The notes under the pieces are model-generated. The model worked only from the letters and a program-made list of their open reading frames with translations, made no database searches and was not told where the DNA came from. DNA of 64,000 bases from Rotaria macrura (taxonomy: Eukaryota; Rotifera; Eurotatoria; Philodinida; Philodinidae): NCBI GenBank assembly GCA_900239685.1, contig OENT01000039.1:186001-250000 (forward strand). The letters are read 5' to 3'. Position 1 is the stretch's first letter; each line of letters starts with the position of its first letter. The translations under genes were made by a program, and so were the position numbers. Below, piece after piece: positions 11,759 through 23,225 of the stretch.

Positions 11759-12600
11759 TAGTGAAAACCGCGCAAAAACCGTCGGTTAACCGGCGGTATA
11801 CCGATCGTATAACTGAGGAGTTTACCGGCGGATAACCGGCGGTTTTTGATGAATCTATATGATACTTTTATCGGCTGCCTTTTGTAGTTCTGATTTAATT
11901 TACAAGTTTGTGCATTATTTTATAAATTTATTTGTATTTTATATAAAAAAAACATACAAAAAAATGACGAATGATGTCACACGACTTGAAAAAAACCGAA
12001 TTTCATACATGATACAGAAAAAAAGATAAAAAATAAAATTGGAGCCAACACGAACTAAAATAAATAAAAAGAATAAAAATAAAACTAGCTATTTTTTGGT
12101 TTTACTTAAATAATTCATTTTTTTCGAATGTGCATGAATGGATATATCTGAAAAGAAAAAACAAATAGAAAAACTGTCTCATTATATTTAATTTATGAAA
12201 AATAATGAGCAAGTGCATTTATACCACACTACTGAGCTTTACTACTACATCGCAGTATTAGCACTTAAAATTAAAGTAACTGAATGGAAATTTTCTAACC
12301 GTTAGATTTCTAACGGTTTAGACTATGAATCATCCCAGGATCAGCTAATAAAAAAATTTCACAGCGCCACCTATCAAAAATGATGTGTTAAGTGATTTTC
12401 AGTGCTACTGACACTCTCATGGCTTATTTTAACAATATAATTATGTGATAAACAATGACAACAATATTTTGAATTAATTACTGCGTAAACCGCTAATTAC
12501 CATTAGAACCGAACGGTTATATTGAAACCATCGAAATCCGTCGGTAAACCGCGGTTAACCGGCGGTATTGTTGAAACCGCCGAAAACCGGCGGTATCTAT
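11759..12600. repeat. Paired clusters of CCGGCGGT palindromic modules (possible DNA transposon)
   Basis: Two GC-rich blocks, about 11766-11848 and 12484-12596, stand out in AT-rich surroundings. Each holds several modules such as GGTTAACCGGCGGT, GATAACCGGCGGTTTTT and AAAACCGGCGGTA, with many self-complementary parts. The roughly 640 bases between are AT-rich and non-coding, with another inverted pair, CCGTTAG and CTAACGG, near 12299-12316. Blocks of short repeats near both ends resemble the subterminal binding sites of hAT-like and other DNA transposons. The sequence TACCCATGT at 11751-11759 recurs inverted near 12612-12621, perhaps the outer ends. No clear target duplication was found. Confidence 0.6.
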
Positions 12601-15600
12601 ATGAAAGTGAGGACATGGGTATCTTTGTCATCTTTGAAGCAATACGTACATGGAAGAAAATAGTTCTTGAGATCGAGGAAGCTACAGTGATCTGAGTTGT
12701 GTGATTTTCGATTCGTATGCTTTGCTCACAAATGTATGAAAAACTACTTGAATCTCGGCCATAATTCAGATGATTTTGTACATGACTAAATACAACACAG
12801 CACACACTACAATGGCTTTTGTTCAACTCTGAATACTATCTACTAATCTACAAAAGAAAGCCAATTTAAATGTTTCAACAATCATTTCCATGGAATCTGA
12901 GTTGTTATGTGTTATTTTCCTATTAAACTCATATCAATGTAGAGAAATATTAGCATTCGATCACTCAAGTTGAGAATTTTTCTTTTTTTTTCTTGAAACA
13001 TGCATATTGTAGAAAACATTTTGATGTGCAGTATATCTATTATCTATATGATACTGTATTGTAGAAATTGGAAAATAACAAGAAACATTTTTCGATTATG
13101 TGATCGATTCGTTGAAAATTGATTTCTACTACTGTAATCGAACCTAGTTATGAAAATCGTGATAGACGTGAAATGCGTCGTTTTTGAAACACGATTACTT
13201 TATTGTAACGTTGAATTCTGCGGAAACTAATATAGTATATGCAATTTTTCTTATGTGTTTCTAATAACTACTAATATTAAAATCCTTTATTACTTAATGA
13301 AATGAGTGAAACTGAACGATTGTAAAGTCAAAAATAAACATTCAATAGAAGATGATTAGAGTATAATATATGAATTTTAAGCAGGGTAAATCACACATCC
13401 TGCCTAGAAAAACATTGAAACCTTTCTCAGATCAATAATCTTAGTCATTTTTGAATCATGAAAATCGATGTAGCAGTGATACGGTCACACTATGATAGCC
13501 ATATGTATGTACGTCAGTTGCTGTGTAAATTTGATAATTATTCACAATAACATTGACATATTAAAAAGACACAATCGATGATCATGATGTATAACTGTCT
13601 TCTGAAGTCATTTTTTCGAATTTGTATTAAATAGTTATTATCTAGTATCTGATGGTGCTTTATCGATATATTGCTTTTTCAGAGATTGCGAATAAGTTTG
13701 AATAGAAACTAAATCAGATGATGAAAAATTCAAAAAATAAATTCGAGTCGACTCTTTGACAGTTTCAATGAACTTACATAATGTTCTTTTTCGACAAACA
13801 TTCAAGAGGCATTCTATCGTGCTGAGTTGTTCATTTATAAGTACCATTTATAATTAGTATGCTGCATAGAAATTTCAATTTCGCATAGATCATTATTGCT
13901 TCATTGTTTGTTACTCAGTAAAACATTTTCTCAGCTGTTTTTCTCTGACTTACTGATTTATTTATAAGTCGGCGATGCTAATATATATATATATTAGTAT
14001 TCTAGGGTTCATATGAATGTAAAACAAATAAGGATATACATTATGAACAATTTTCTCAAAAGGATAAATAAGGTTATAATTCGAGAGCATAAATGTAATC
14101 TAGATTCATAGCTACTATGAATAGGCTGAGAGGTCCTCATGCTTTTAATTGATTGGGGTCTAACGACGGAAAAGTAGCACTGTGTCGACGGAAAAAGCCA
14201 ACATTTTGAAAGAATAACAAAACTGAATTATAAAAATATTAAATTAATTTTTGACTAAGTTTAAAATTTTATACACATCAATGAGAACAGCATGCATGAA
14301 TACGGAAAAAGATATCGAAAGTCATGTGTTTGGGATAGATATGCTTATAAGCCGAGTACATCTGATGCTTAGCACATCAATACTTGATCTTTGGTCTAAT
14401 TTTGTTTAATTGATAGATGAATCCATCACAGATCAAGATCGGCTTGCGTTTGTTGCTGGTAGAAAAACTGAGAACAGGACTGGGCGACATTGAAAAAATA
14501 CGAGACGCTGATCATATCAGATCGACGAAATGAAACAATGCGCCGATTGTACTAGTATGATAGTGTGCACATGAATGACGGTTATTAGAGAGAAGTGAAA
14601 ATTTTTCACCCTAGAAAGAAGCAAGACGCATCAAACTGTATATCCGGGCCGCCAAATCATAGAATATAAATAAGAGAACGAAAATAAGCAATGGCATGGA
14701 ATTTCACTATTCTGTATTCTGATAGAAATTTCGACAGTCTTTTATGTCGCTATTTTTATTCTCGACATTTTTCCATCGACATTTCGACACCTCATCTTAA
14801 AGACTGAATTTTTACGGCAAATTGTTAGATGAATATCATCCATTGTTTTTCAAGAATAAAAAAAACAGTTGATTTCGAACTCAAGAATTGAGATTTTGTA
14901 CAATATAATATTCTTCTCAAGTACTATTTCTTTATACAGCTTCCGAATCGTGTTTGATTTCCGCTCTCCCTAGCATTCTTTACAATGATTACAGTACGAT
15001 TGTTAGAAACTATCTTTCAAAAGTGAAACATGTCTACAGTAAGAAAAACGAAGGTTACACAACTTCTTTTATGTATCTACAGTTCGCCTTGATTGACACA
15101 ATAGATTTTGTCTCAAATTTCAAACAATCTATCAATTGAAAATTAGTCCACATTAATAATATTGGTTTAACGTAATGAAAGTCCGGTATCACGTCTTCGC
15201 TAATGAACCACATCACTTCATCAATAATTTAAATAAGTAAATAGGATACTTATCCCAATCAGTTGTAAATAAGATGCGTTTTATAGATGTTACACGAAAA
15301 TGCTACTATAATTAATGCATATTTCATGTATCTGCTTTCAGGAGACAAAATGAGTTACTGAACATGCGTCTGGCAATACTTGACAGTAAATGGCTGACTA
15401 TCTTGTAGAAAAGTATTAGTAGATACATGAATTCTGTATATATGAGAAACAAATGGTGCTCACTAAAATTCCATTATTAGTTGAACCAGATTACAATAAA
15501 CTGTTGATCAAGAATATATAATTGTATTATTAAACAATATGTCCGACTACATAACCAAAAACCGTATACATATAGATACACTATGGAAAGGAAAGCTAAT

Positions 15601-15860
15601 CAAGCGTCGTGGTTTAGCAGTCTTTTTTTACACATATTAGACTTCGCTAGATTCTTGATCATTGAGGTTCTATATAGTTTTGAAAGTGCGTCGAACTTCA
15701 GAGAAAACAGCTGTCTCGTCTAAACATATTTCACAATATATGTATATATATATATAACTTTCCTTTCATAAAAAATAGATAGGTGTTAGTGTCAATATAA
15801 GTTTTCCAATATATGTAAAGAAATGATCAGATGAAATGGGTCTTATAGAATCAAAATGAT
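12601..15860. other. Gene desert, no gene seen
   Basis: About 3.2 kb of AT-rich sequence. Short open frames (for example minus 13638-13847 and plus 14954-15139) have no domain features. A loose inverted similarity links TGTCGACGGAAAAAG near 14182 and CTCGACATTTTTCCATCG near 14751, which may be a decayed MITE. A short TA run lies at 13980-13996. Nothing else could be supported. Confidence 0.45.
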
Positions 15861-16721
15861 TCAACCAGAGGCAATCGAACCATTCGGTAATATAGCACCT
15901 TGTAAACTTTGTGCTGATGCCAATTGTGTCGAAGTTATTTTTGCTTCCAACAAATTAGAATAATTGAATACAACTTGAGTAACATCTGTGTGAGTCCAAT
16001 CAGTTTTTTGTAATGATGCATAACTATAATCTGCGTATGAACAGTTCGATTCTTCAAATGACGATTCATCTAAGATTGAATATGAGAAATTGCTTTGATA
16101 TAAATGAATTTGTTTCATTGATAACTTTCGAGCAATAATATTTACTAATTGTAATTGATCATAGAAAGAACCAGGAGGAAATGTTAATGACGATAGATCA
16201 GCATTGGTTAAATTAATACGATGTTGAACACCACTATCGATTAATAACTGTATGAGTAAAATTTTTCGTATTGGATCAAGCTGTCTTAACGCATGCAATG
16301 TTTTCATACGTATGACTAACGAAATACGTTCATCATCATTACTTGTATCATCATAGTTATGATTAGTACTATCATTTCTTCTAGTATTATATTCGTTAAT
16401 ACTATAATATTGAAGAAAAAGATCACATAAATCATGTTCATAATTATTTAATATTATTTGCTTTTGCTGATCACGTAATAATTCCATTTCATGCAAACGA
16501 TTGTAAGAAGCGATGGATTGTGAGTTTTTATTTTGATAATTACTAATACTTTGCTGTTGTAATGGAAGAACCACCGTTAGAATACTAACAACAGCTGGAA
16601 TAAAAAGTGTCGACAGAAGACTAATCCATTCATAAACTGAATGATTTAAACACCCTTTACTGATTTTAGTTTTCTTTGAATCTTTGCCTTCATTATTTCG
16701 AATTTCGGTGAGTTCTGACAT
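15861..16721 (-). CDS. Membrane-anchored pentapeptide-repeat-like protein
   Basis: Single exon of 286 residues. A basic, Lys-rich cytosolic start is followed by one hydrophobic helix (about residues 33-54, ending TVVLPLQ). A Gln-rich coiled-coil-like segment comes next, then an Asn/Asp-rich linker. The C-terminal third consists of degenerate five-residue repeats of the A(D/N)Lxx or (S/N)FxxS type (NLTNADLSSL, QSNFSYSILDESSFEESN, ANYSNLLEA-like steps), which fold as a right-handed square beta-helix in pentapeptide-repeat proteins. Such repeats are common in cyanobacteria. From general knowledge, single-helix versions occur in many copies in bdelloid genomes, but I could not test this. The function is unknown. 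ATG at 16721 is the first in frame. No intron is needed. Confidence 0.75.
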   Translation of the reverse strand: MSELTEIRNNEGKDSKKTKISKGCLNHSVYEWISLLSTLFIPAVVSILTVVLPLQQQSISNYQNKNSQSIASYNRLHEMELLRDQQKQIILNNYEHDLCDLFLQYYSINEYNTRRNDSTNHNYDDTSNDDERISLVIRMKTLHALRQLDPIRKILLIQLLIDSGVQHRINLTNADLSSLTFPPGSFYDQLQLVNIIARKLSMKQIHLYQSNFSYSILDESSFEESNCSYADYSYASLQKTDWTHTDVTQVVFNYSNLLEAKITSTQLASAQSLQGAILPNGSIASG

Positions 16722-19406
16722 TGCAAAAGGGGCAAAAAATTTATGAAGGATAGATAAAGGCTACTATTTTCATTTATATACTCCAATAACCTTTATTATC
16801 GTCGAACAAATGATCAACATTTTAAAATAGCACATGTTGTAAACAAAGTAATAGCACGATTCTTATAAAATACAGAAAGAAGAGCAAAGGTGCTGACATG
16901 GAATTTATAAGCTATAATTTTATAAACCACAAGATATGTGATTCGAAGGCAATTAAACTTAGAGTTTGACTGTTTAAATGATTGCAGAAAAATTGAATCA
17001 ATTCGATAAATAATTTTTAATCGATTGAGAAGTAAATGGTCAACGAACTTTATTATTCTCTTTTATGAAATAAAGAGTCTTATGAAGAAAATAAATTTTT
17101 TTTGTGTATGTGTCTGCAAAGCACGAAAAAGATAATAAAAAAGTAGTGAAATATCATATTCACATTCACATTGATATTATTTGTGAAGATTAAAACAATT
17201 ATATGATGAATAATAAGAGAAGTTTGACCACTGAAAAATTTGACATCAGATTCTATTGACGACTCTTGACTGTTGATCCAATTCGTGAACTTCGTTGGAT
17301 TCTATTGCGAAACTATCGGATCCGATAGAAATCTGCTGGAAGTTGTCACAATCGTGGATATTGGATTCCAATAGGAAGTTGTCGGATGTCGGAATGATCG
17401 CGAGCCTGGTCGGGATTCCGACGCCTTTGGATCGTTCAAGTGTTACTTAATTTAATTTTTAGGGGGAGGGGGAGAGGATCTTCGAATCCTTATTTTTGAC
17501 CATGAGGGTTGTCCGACGGTTTATAACATCCTCTTGAGGAGCTTCATCCTGGGCAATCATAGACACTTGCCAATATACCTATCCAATGATCCTGAGGTAT
17601 AATACAACAAAATTGATTATCTTATTACATGAACAGCATGAGATTTATATGTTCAAACGATGACTAGAATCTTTTTCAATTAACCAAGAGCTCATATAGC
17701 TTTTCATAAAAGGGACTCAGTCTATCATTAGATAGACGCTACTTGTTAGTTAGTTGCATTTAAAAAAAAAGAGTTTCTTTAACAATCATAACCAGTTATA
17801 TCGACATCTAAAATTAATGATTTATGTTCAAGAGTTTTTTAGTCGATTGGAATCGTTTATCAGATATCAGTTCGATATTTACATGGTCAAATTACATTTT
17901 ACAAATAAGTTCGATCTCAGCAAAAAAATAAAGACGAACGAATACAAACATAGGCTATTAAAGTCATGAGAAAATGATGAGAATTTTTCTATAAAGATCA
18001 AGGCAAAGTAAAATATCGATATAAGAGCAAGATCGTAAAGGTTTAAAGAGATTTAGTAGTGCACCCACATATCTCCAGTTTTGACTATAGGACGATATTC
18101 AAGGTGTTTCAAGCTATAGTATAGGATGAGAGTACAAAACAATCAAATATTTTCATGCAACGATGAACGAACATCATGAGATTTTGCAGTTTGATTTTTA
18201 ATCATTTTAGAAAATAATAGGACCAAATGTTATCAGTATTCTGGTAAAATATTTGATGCTAAAAATTACAGATGATCAGTTTTCTTTCAAGTTTATTTAC
18301 AAGTAGATATGTATGTAGAGGGTGTAGGAGTGGGTGTGCTCTCATGAGTTTAGGAGATTGTAGTACTTGCATGCACATTACGTCACAGTTGTCTTAAAAC
18401 ATACCATTTTATAGTATAATACTTTGGACTTGTTGGCCTTTCTTGTCAAATGCAACCGACAAATTATTCAATATCTTGATTACTTTTTATGACACTTCCT
18501 AAGAATGTTACATATACAGAAGTTAAATATTCACTCGTAATCGCTCGATTTCATATATTCTGGTTTGTTTTCCAGTAAGAAAACAATTGAAATTTTACTA
18601 TGAATGTTCTGAATGCTACGAGACGAGAGCCTCTGTGCCATTACTCATCTATCTACTAGTTTCATTATGATTCCTACATGGATCTATTCGGATCATATAT
18701 TTGTTCATGTACGACATTATATTTTGTCTATTAGAAGAAAGTCAATATATTATTCAGATTGATTTGTTTAATTAAATGATAGCAGTAACAACCAAGAGAA
18801 AATAACTGGCAAGCATAGTAGAGAACTTAAAGCAAAGTGTTAATTGCAATCAAAAAAAGTAAAAAAAAAGAGATACGTCTGTTTATTTTTAACTACAGAT
18901 AGATAAGCTTTCAAAATTATGGATCATTAAAAATGCGGTTTACACAAGAACAAAAAGATTCATATCAGAGACTAAAAAATTTATCTTATCTAGAAGAAAA
19001 GAAAATTCAAATGAGAAAACGGAACGTACACGTAGATAAGAAAAATGGAAAAATTACGTACATGAAATTAAACGCATTGTCGATGGAAAAATTGTTGCTT
19101 AATACTGCAACTATATATTAAATCCAATTATATTTCGAACATAAAGTATAACTGAAAAGTTAATCTACTTTTGTAGAGACTACTATGCTAATCACACTTC
19201 GTGATCCAAAAAGACCGGCATTGGTTAAATTAGCTACCCACTCTAACTATCCCTAGATGCATTGTTTTCTCAACTATCTTCAAAGAGCAATTATCTTTGC
19301 TTCTTTTATCTTTCACTATCTCTCTTTCTATATCACAATACTCAAAATAGACATTTTGTTTAGTTAAAATATCCATACAGAAGAAAAAAAGCAGCCAAAA
19401 AACATC
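16722..19406. other. Intergenic, no gene seen
   Basis: 2.7 kb spacer between divergent genes (pentapeptide protein, minus; GH3, plus). A stretch near 17250-17430 is richer in GC with repeated GTTGTCGGAT-like and TTGGATTC words and may be a transposon fossil. A G-run (GGGGGAGGGGGAG) sits near 17462. Short open frames at 17754-17969 and 18933-19121 have Lys-rich translations with no family features and are not called. Confidence 0.45.
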
Positions 19407-21803
19407 ATGTATATTGGTATAACACAATTCTTCATCCTGGTGCTTACTATTAATGCACAGTCAGGAAGTTTTCCTGATTGTAAATCAGGTCCGCTTTCGA
19501 CATATCCTATTTGCGATCAATCACTTCCATCACGTCAACGAGCTGCTGATCTAGTTAGTCGTATGACAACATCAGAAAAAATTACACAAATGGTAACGAC
19601 AGCAGCTGGCATACCTCGTCTTGGTCTACCGAAGTTCGAATGGTGGTCAGAAGCTTTGCACGGTGTTGCATATTCACCTGGCGTTTCATTCGGTGGTGAT
19701 CTGCCAGCAGCGACTAGTTTTCCAATGCCTATCAATCTTGGTGCATCATTTAACATGAGTCTTGTTCATCGTATGGCCGATATTGTATCAACTGAAGCAC
19801 GTGCTTTTAATAATGAAGGTCGTGCTGGTTTAGTTTTCTTTACGCCGAATATCAATATATTTCGTGATCCACGATGGGGTCGTGGTCAAGAAACACCGGG
19901 TGAAGATCCATTTCTAACATCACAATATGTCTATGCATTAATCAATGGCTTACAACGTGGCGAAGATGAACGTTACTTAAAAATAGCTGCTGATTGCAAA
20001 CATTATGCTGCGTATGATTTAGAGAATTGGAATGGTACAGATCGCTTTCATTTCGATGCTCGCGTTAGCGATCAAGATCTTATTGAAACATATTTGGCAC
20101 CATTTGAAACTTGTATACGTGATGCCAAAGTTGCAAGTATAATGTGTAGTTATAATGCAGTAAATGGTGTTCCGTCATGTGCGAATCGATTTCTACTTGA
20201 AACTATTGCACGGTATGAAAGTCATTTCTAATAAACAGTTTCGCTGTAAAAACATTTTTCTTGTCTGTTTTTTTTTCGTCTAGTGAATCCTATTATCTTG
20301 ATGGTTTTGTTGTCAGCGACTGTGGTGCTGTTTCAACAATTATGAATGGACATCATTATACATCAACAGTAGAAGATACAGTTGCGGTTGCATTACATGC
20401 TGGTACAGATCTTAATTGTGGAGATTTTTATTCAAAATATACACAAGACGCATTAGATAAGAAAACTATAGTTGAATCTGACATTGATAGAGCACTCGAA
20501 CGAACATTTAATGTTCTTGTTCGTCTTGGTTATTTCGATCCACCGGAACAACAACCATATAGAAAATTATCAAAGATTGATGTTGATACACTCGAAGCTC
20601 GGCAATTATCATTAGAGGCTTCACAACAAAGTATTGTTCTATTGAAAAATAGCAAGAATGCATTACCATTAAATCTAAATCAATTAAAGAATAAGAAAAT
20701 TGCATTGATTGGACCGACAGCAAATGCAACTGTATTAATGCAAGGAAACTACTATGGAAAAGCTCCATTTCTTATTGATCCCGTAACAGCATTTCAAGGC
20801 ATAACACAAGGTAAGAATGATTTTAAAAAAAGGAATTATAGTTTGATGTAATTTCTATATAAAAGGTTATTCAATCAATACAACATTTGCTTATGGTTGT
20901 AAAATATCTGCGGATGATGAAAGTGGTTTTGCCGCGGCTATTTCATTGGCTCAATCATCTGATGTTGTCATATTTTTTGGTGGTATTGATCAAAGTATTG
21001 AATCTGAAGGTAAAGACCGAACATCTATCGCCTTGCCTGATATTCAATTGAAACTAATCAAACAACTTGAACAAGTTATTGGATCAATGCTTCATGTTGT
21101 TATTATGTCTGGTAGTGGTCTTGATCTATCCTATGTACGAGATTCTAATCAATGTGGAAGTCTTATTTGGATGGGTTATGCTGGACAAACTGGTGGTCTC
21201 GCTTTAGCCAATATTATGTTTGGTGACTTTAATCCAGCTGGACGTTTACCCATAACTATTTATCCTGCATCATATGTTGATGCCGTTAGTATGTTTGATA
21301 TGGAAATGCGACCATCACCAACAAATCCTGGTCGTACATATAAATTTTATACAGGACAAGCCGTATATGAATTTGGCTATGGTCTTTCATATACAGAATT
21401 TACTTATTCATGGTATAATGATTCTATGAACTCAATATTTTCAATAAAATCTTTAATGCACAATAGTTATGATGAAAAAAAACTGCTCGTTCATTCATAT
21501 CGTGTTAATGTGACAAATATAGGACCGATGGCTGGTGATGACGTTGTTCTTGCATTTATTACACCACCGAAAGAATCCTTTAATGATCAAACACCACCAA
21601 TTAAAAAATTATTTGGTTTTGAACGTGTTCGATTAAATATTAATCAATCAACTCAAGTGTTTTTCCCATTAAATGCTCACGCATTATTAACAGTAGCACA
21701 TGATGGATCGAAATGGTTAGAACCAGGTTCATATAGAATTCTTATTGGAAACCAACTTGTGCATACGATTCATTTATACGGACAACCAGCTCGATGGTCC
21801 TAA
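19407..21803 (+). CDS. Secreted GH3 glycosidase, beta-xylosidase-like
   Basis: Three exons, 19407-20212, 20284-20810 and 20866-21803, joined over introns of 71 and 55 bases with frame kept, give 756 residues. A signal peptide (about residues 1-18) is followed by a GH3 N-terminal barrel with FEWWSEALHGVA (78-88), FRDPRWGRGQETPGEDP (152-168) and KHY (198-200). The nucleophile motif is VVSDCGA, with the catalytic Asp near residue 281. The C-terminal domain has the E-x-E-x-x-x-DR loop after FFGGIDQ, and a fibronectin-III-like domain ends the protein. WWSEALHG and the length fit the plant/fungal/bacterial xylan 1,4-beta-xylosidase and alpha-arabinofuranosidase branch of GH3. It would release xylose or arabinose from plant-derived oligosaccharides outside the cell. 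Animals mostly lack this branch, so horizontal acquisition followed by intron gain is likely (inference). Confidence 0.94.
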
Positions 21804-23225
21804 ATTTACTTTTTTCATGTAAAATTGATTTCTTTTCCGAAAACCAAAACAAATGTTTTTTAAAAATTAAATGTAATCATTAGTGGGTTAGACAAAGATT
21901 AGCTTTTGCATTAGCTTTTGAATGCATATTTCGTTCTCATATGGCTTTCATAGCATAGCCTCAAAATATAACAAGATAAATAGATAATTTTGTCATAAGT
22001 TATCGAGGAGAGTAAGAAAATATGATTCTTCATGCATTATTATCTGTAATGGGTGACATCGATTTCGATTGAAGGTCAAAATATTGAAAAATCGATAGGA
22101 AATGTTGACAATTATTTTCTTGTTAGGAAAACGAAACACTCACTATCCTATATCCGAAGTAAATGTTGGTTCGGCACAACAATTGGATAAGAGAAAAATA
22201 ATTGTGAACTGTGTAAATTTGTGAATCTGAAATGATTATTTTTTTTGATAAGAATAGATGTTTTTTTTTCTAGTGAAAGATAAATCATTGGAAAAGATCA
22301 AATGCTGTAATTAAATCGTAACTAAAGTAACTATATCAATTATGCTATACATATTTTATTGATTATGAAATTAAACTTAACCGAACACCATTTCTTTGCT
22401 GTTTCCATCAAATTGATGAAATTATAGATTATACATACTTATATGAATGTGTGGAATTTCGATGACCAAAAGAATTCATTCTAAAGTCATAATATTCGAT
22501 CAACATGTTCTTACTGTTTCTTTTCTAAGATACACTCGCCTTCTCATGTTCAAAGTAAAACTATTTTGAATTCTTTCGTTCTATTTCACTTTTATTTCAA
22601 CTCATACCTGTTCCAAAAGCATATATGATGAAACAAATGCGTTAAAATTTTAATAAATTATATGATAAACCATCATGAAAGTATTTCTACATATGTAATA
22701 TTAAGGGATATGACGTTGGATGTTAACGCTGATGATGTGGCACGTCAGTATATAATCCTTTCATAATATATGTTGACTTAGATTTACTCCTTCTACAATA
22801 TTGCTTTTCTCTGTATCTGAGCTCAAATATTTAGATATCTAATTTTTATCGTCTGGCACGAACCTATAGTTATCAAAGCCAACTGATGATCATTTTACGT
22901 GTAGATTCCAAATAAAAATTTCGATTATGCTGTATGTAAATCATAGCAGTTTAACATTTACCAATAGCAAGTATGTTAATGGCGAACCTTTCGTAAGTGG
23001 ACCCTAGATAGACATAGATAAGTAGATAATAATCTATTTTAATATTTAATCTTTAGACTGTAGGAAATCTTTCAATAGATTATTAAGTGTATTCGAAATG
23101 TATCCGTACTAATCAAATCACAGATTTTATTTTGTTGCATAATTGTCTAATGTTTGATCAAAACTTCATGGAAAACAATTACAATAAATAGGAAGTGAAT
23201 ATTGTTGCACAGATGTTTTTAGTAT
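21804..23225. other. Intergenic between convergent GH3 and GH38-like genes
   Basis: 1.4 kb AT-rich spacer between the 3' ends of two converging genes. No coding or repeat feature was seen. Confidence 0.5.

Noticed and set aside
12503-12826. 107-residue minus-strand open frame
   Set aside because: It overlaps the CCGGCGGT repeat block, has no domain features and lacks splice partners.
13638-13847. 69-residue minus-strand open frame with Cys and Leu-rich start
   Set aside because: Short, isolated in a gene desert, no recognisable family and no supporting exon nearby.
14160-14790. Possible MITE from similar CGACGGAAAA and TTTTTCCATCG words
   Set aside because: Match is loose, ends cannot be fixed and no target duplication was found.
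18933-19121. 62-residue Lys-rich plus-strand open frame before GH3
   Set aside because: AT-rich DNA gives Lys-rich frames by chance; no features, and the GH3 gene has its own good start and signal peptide.
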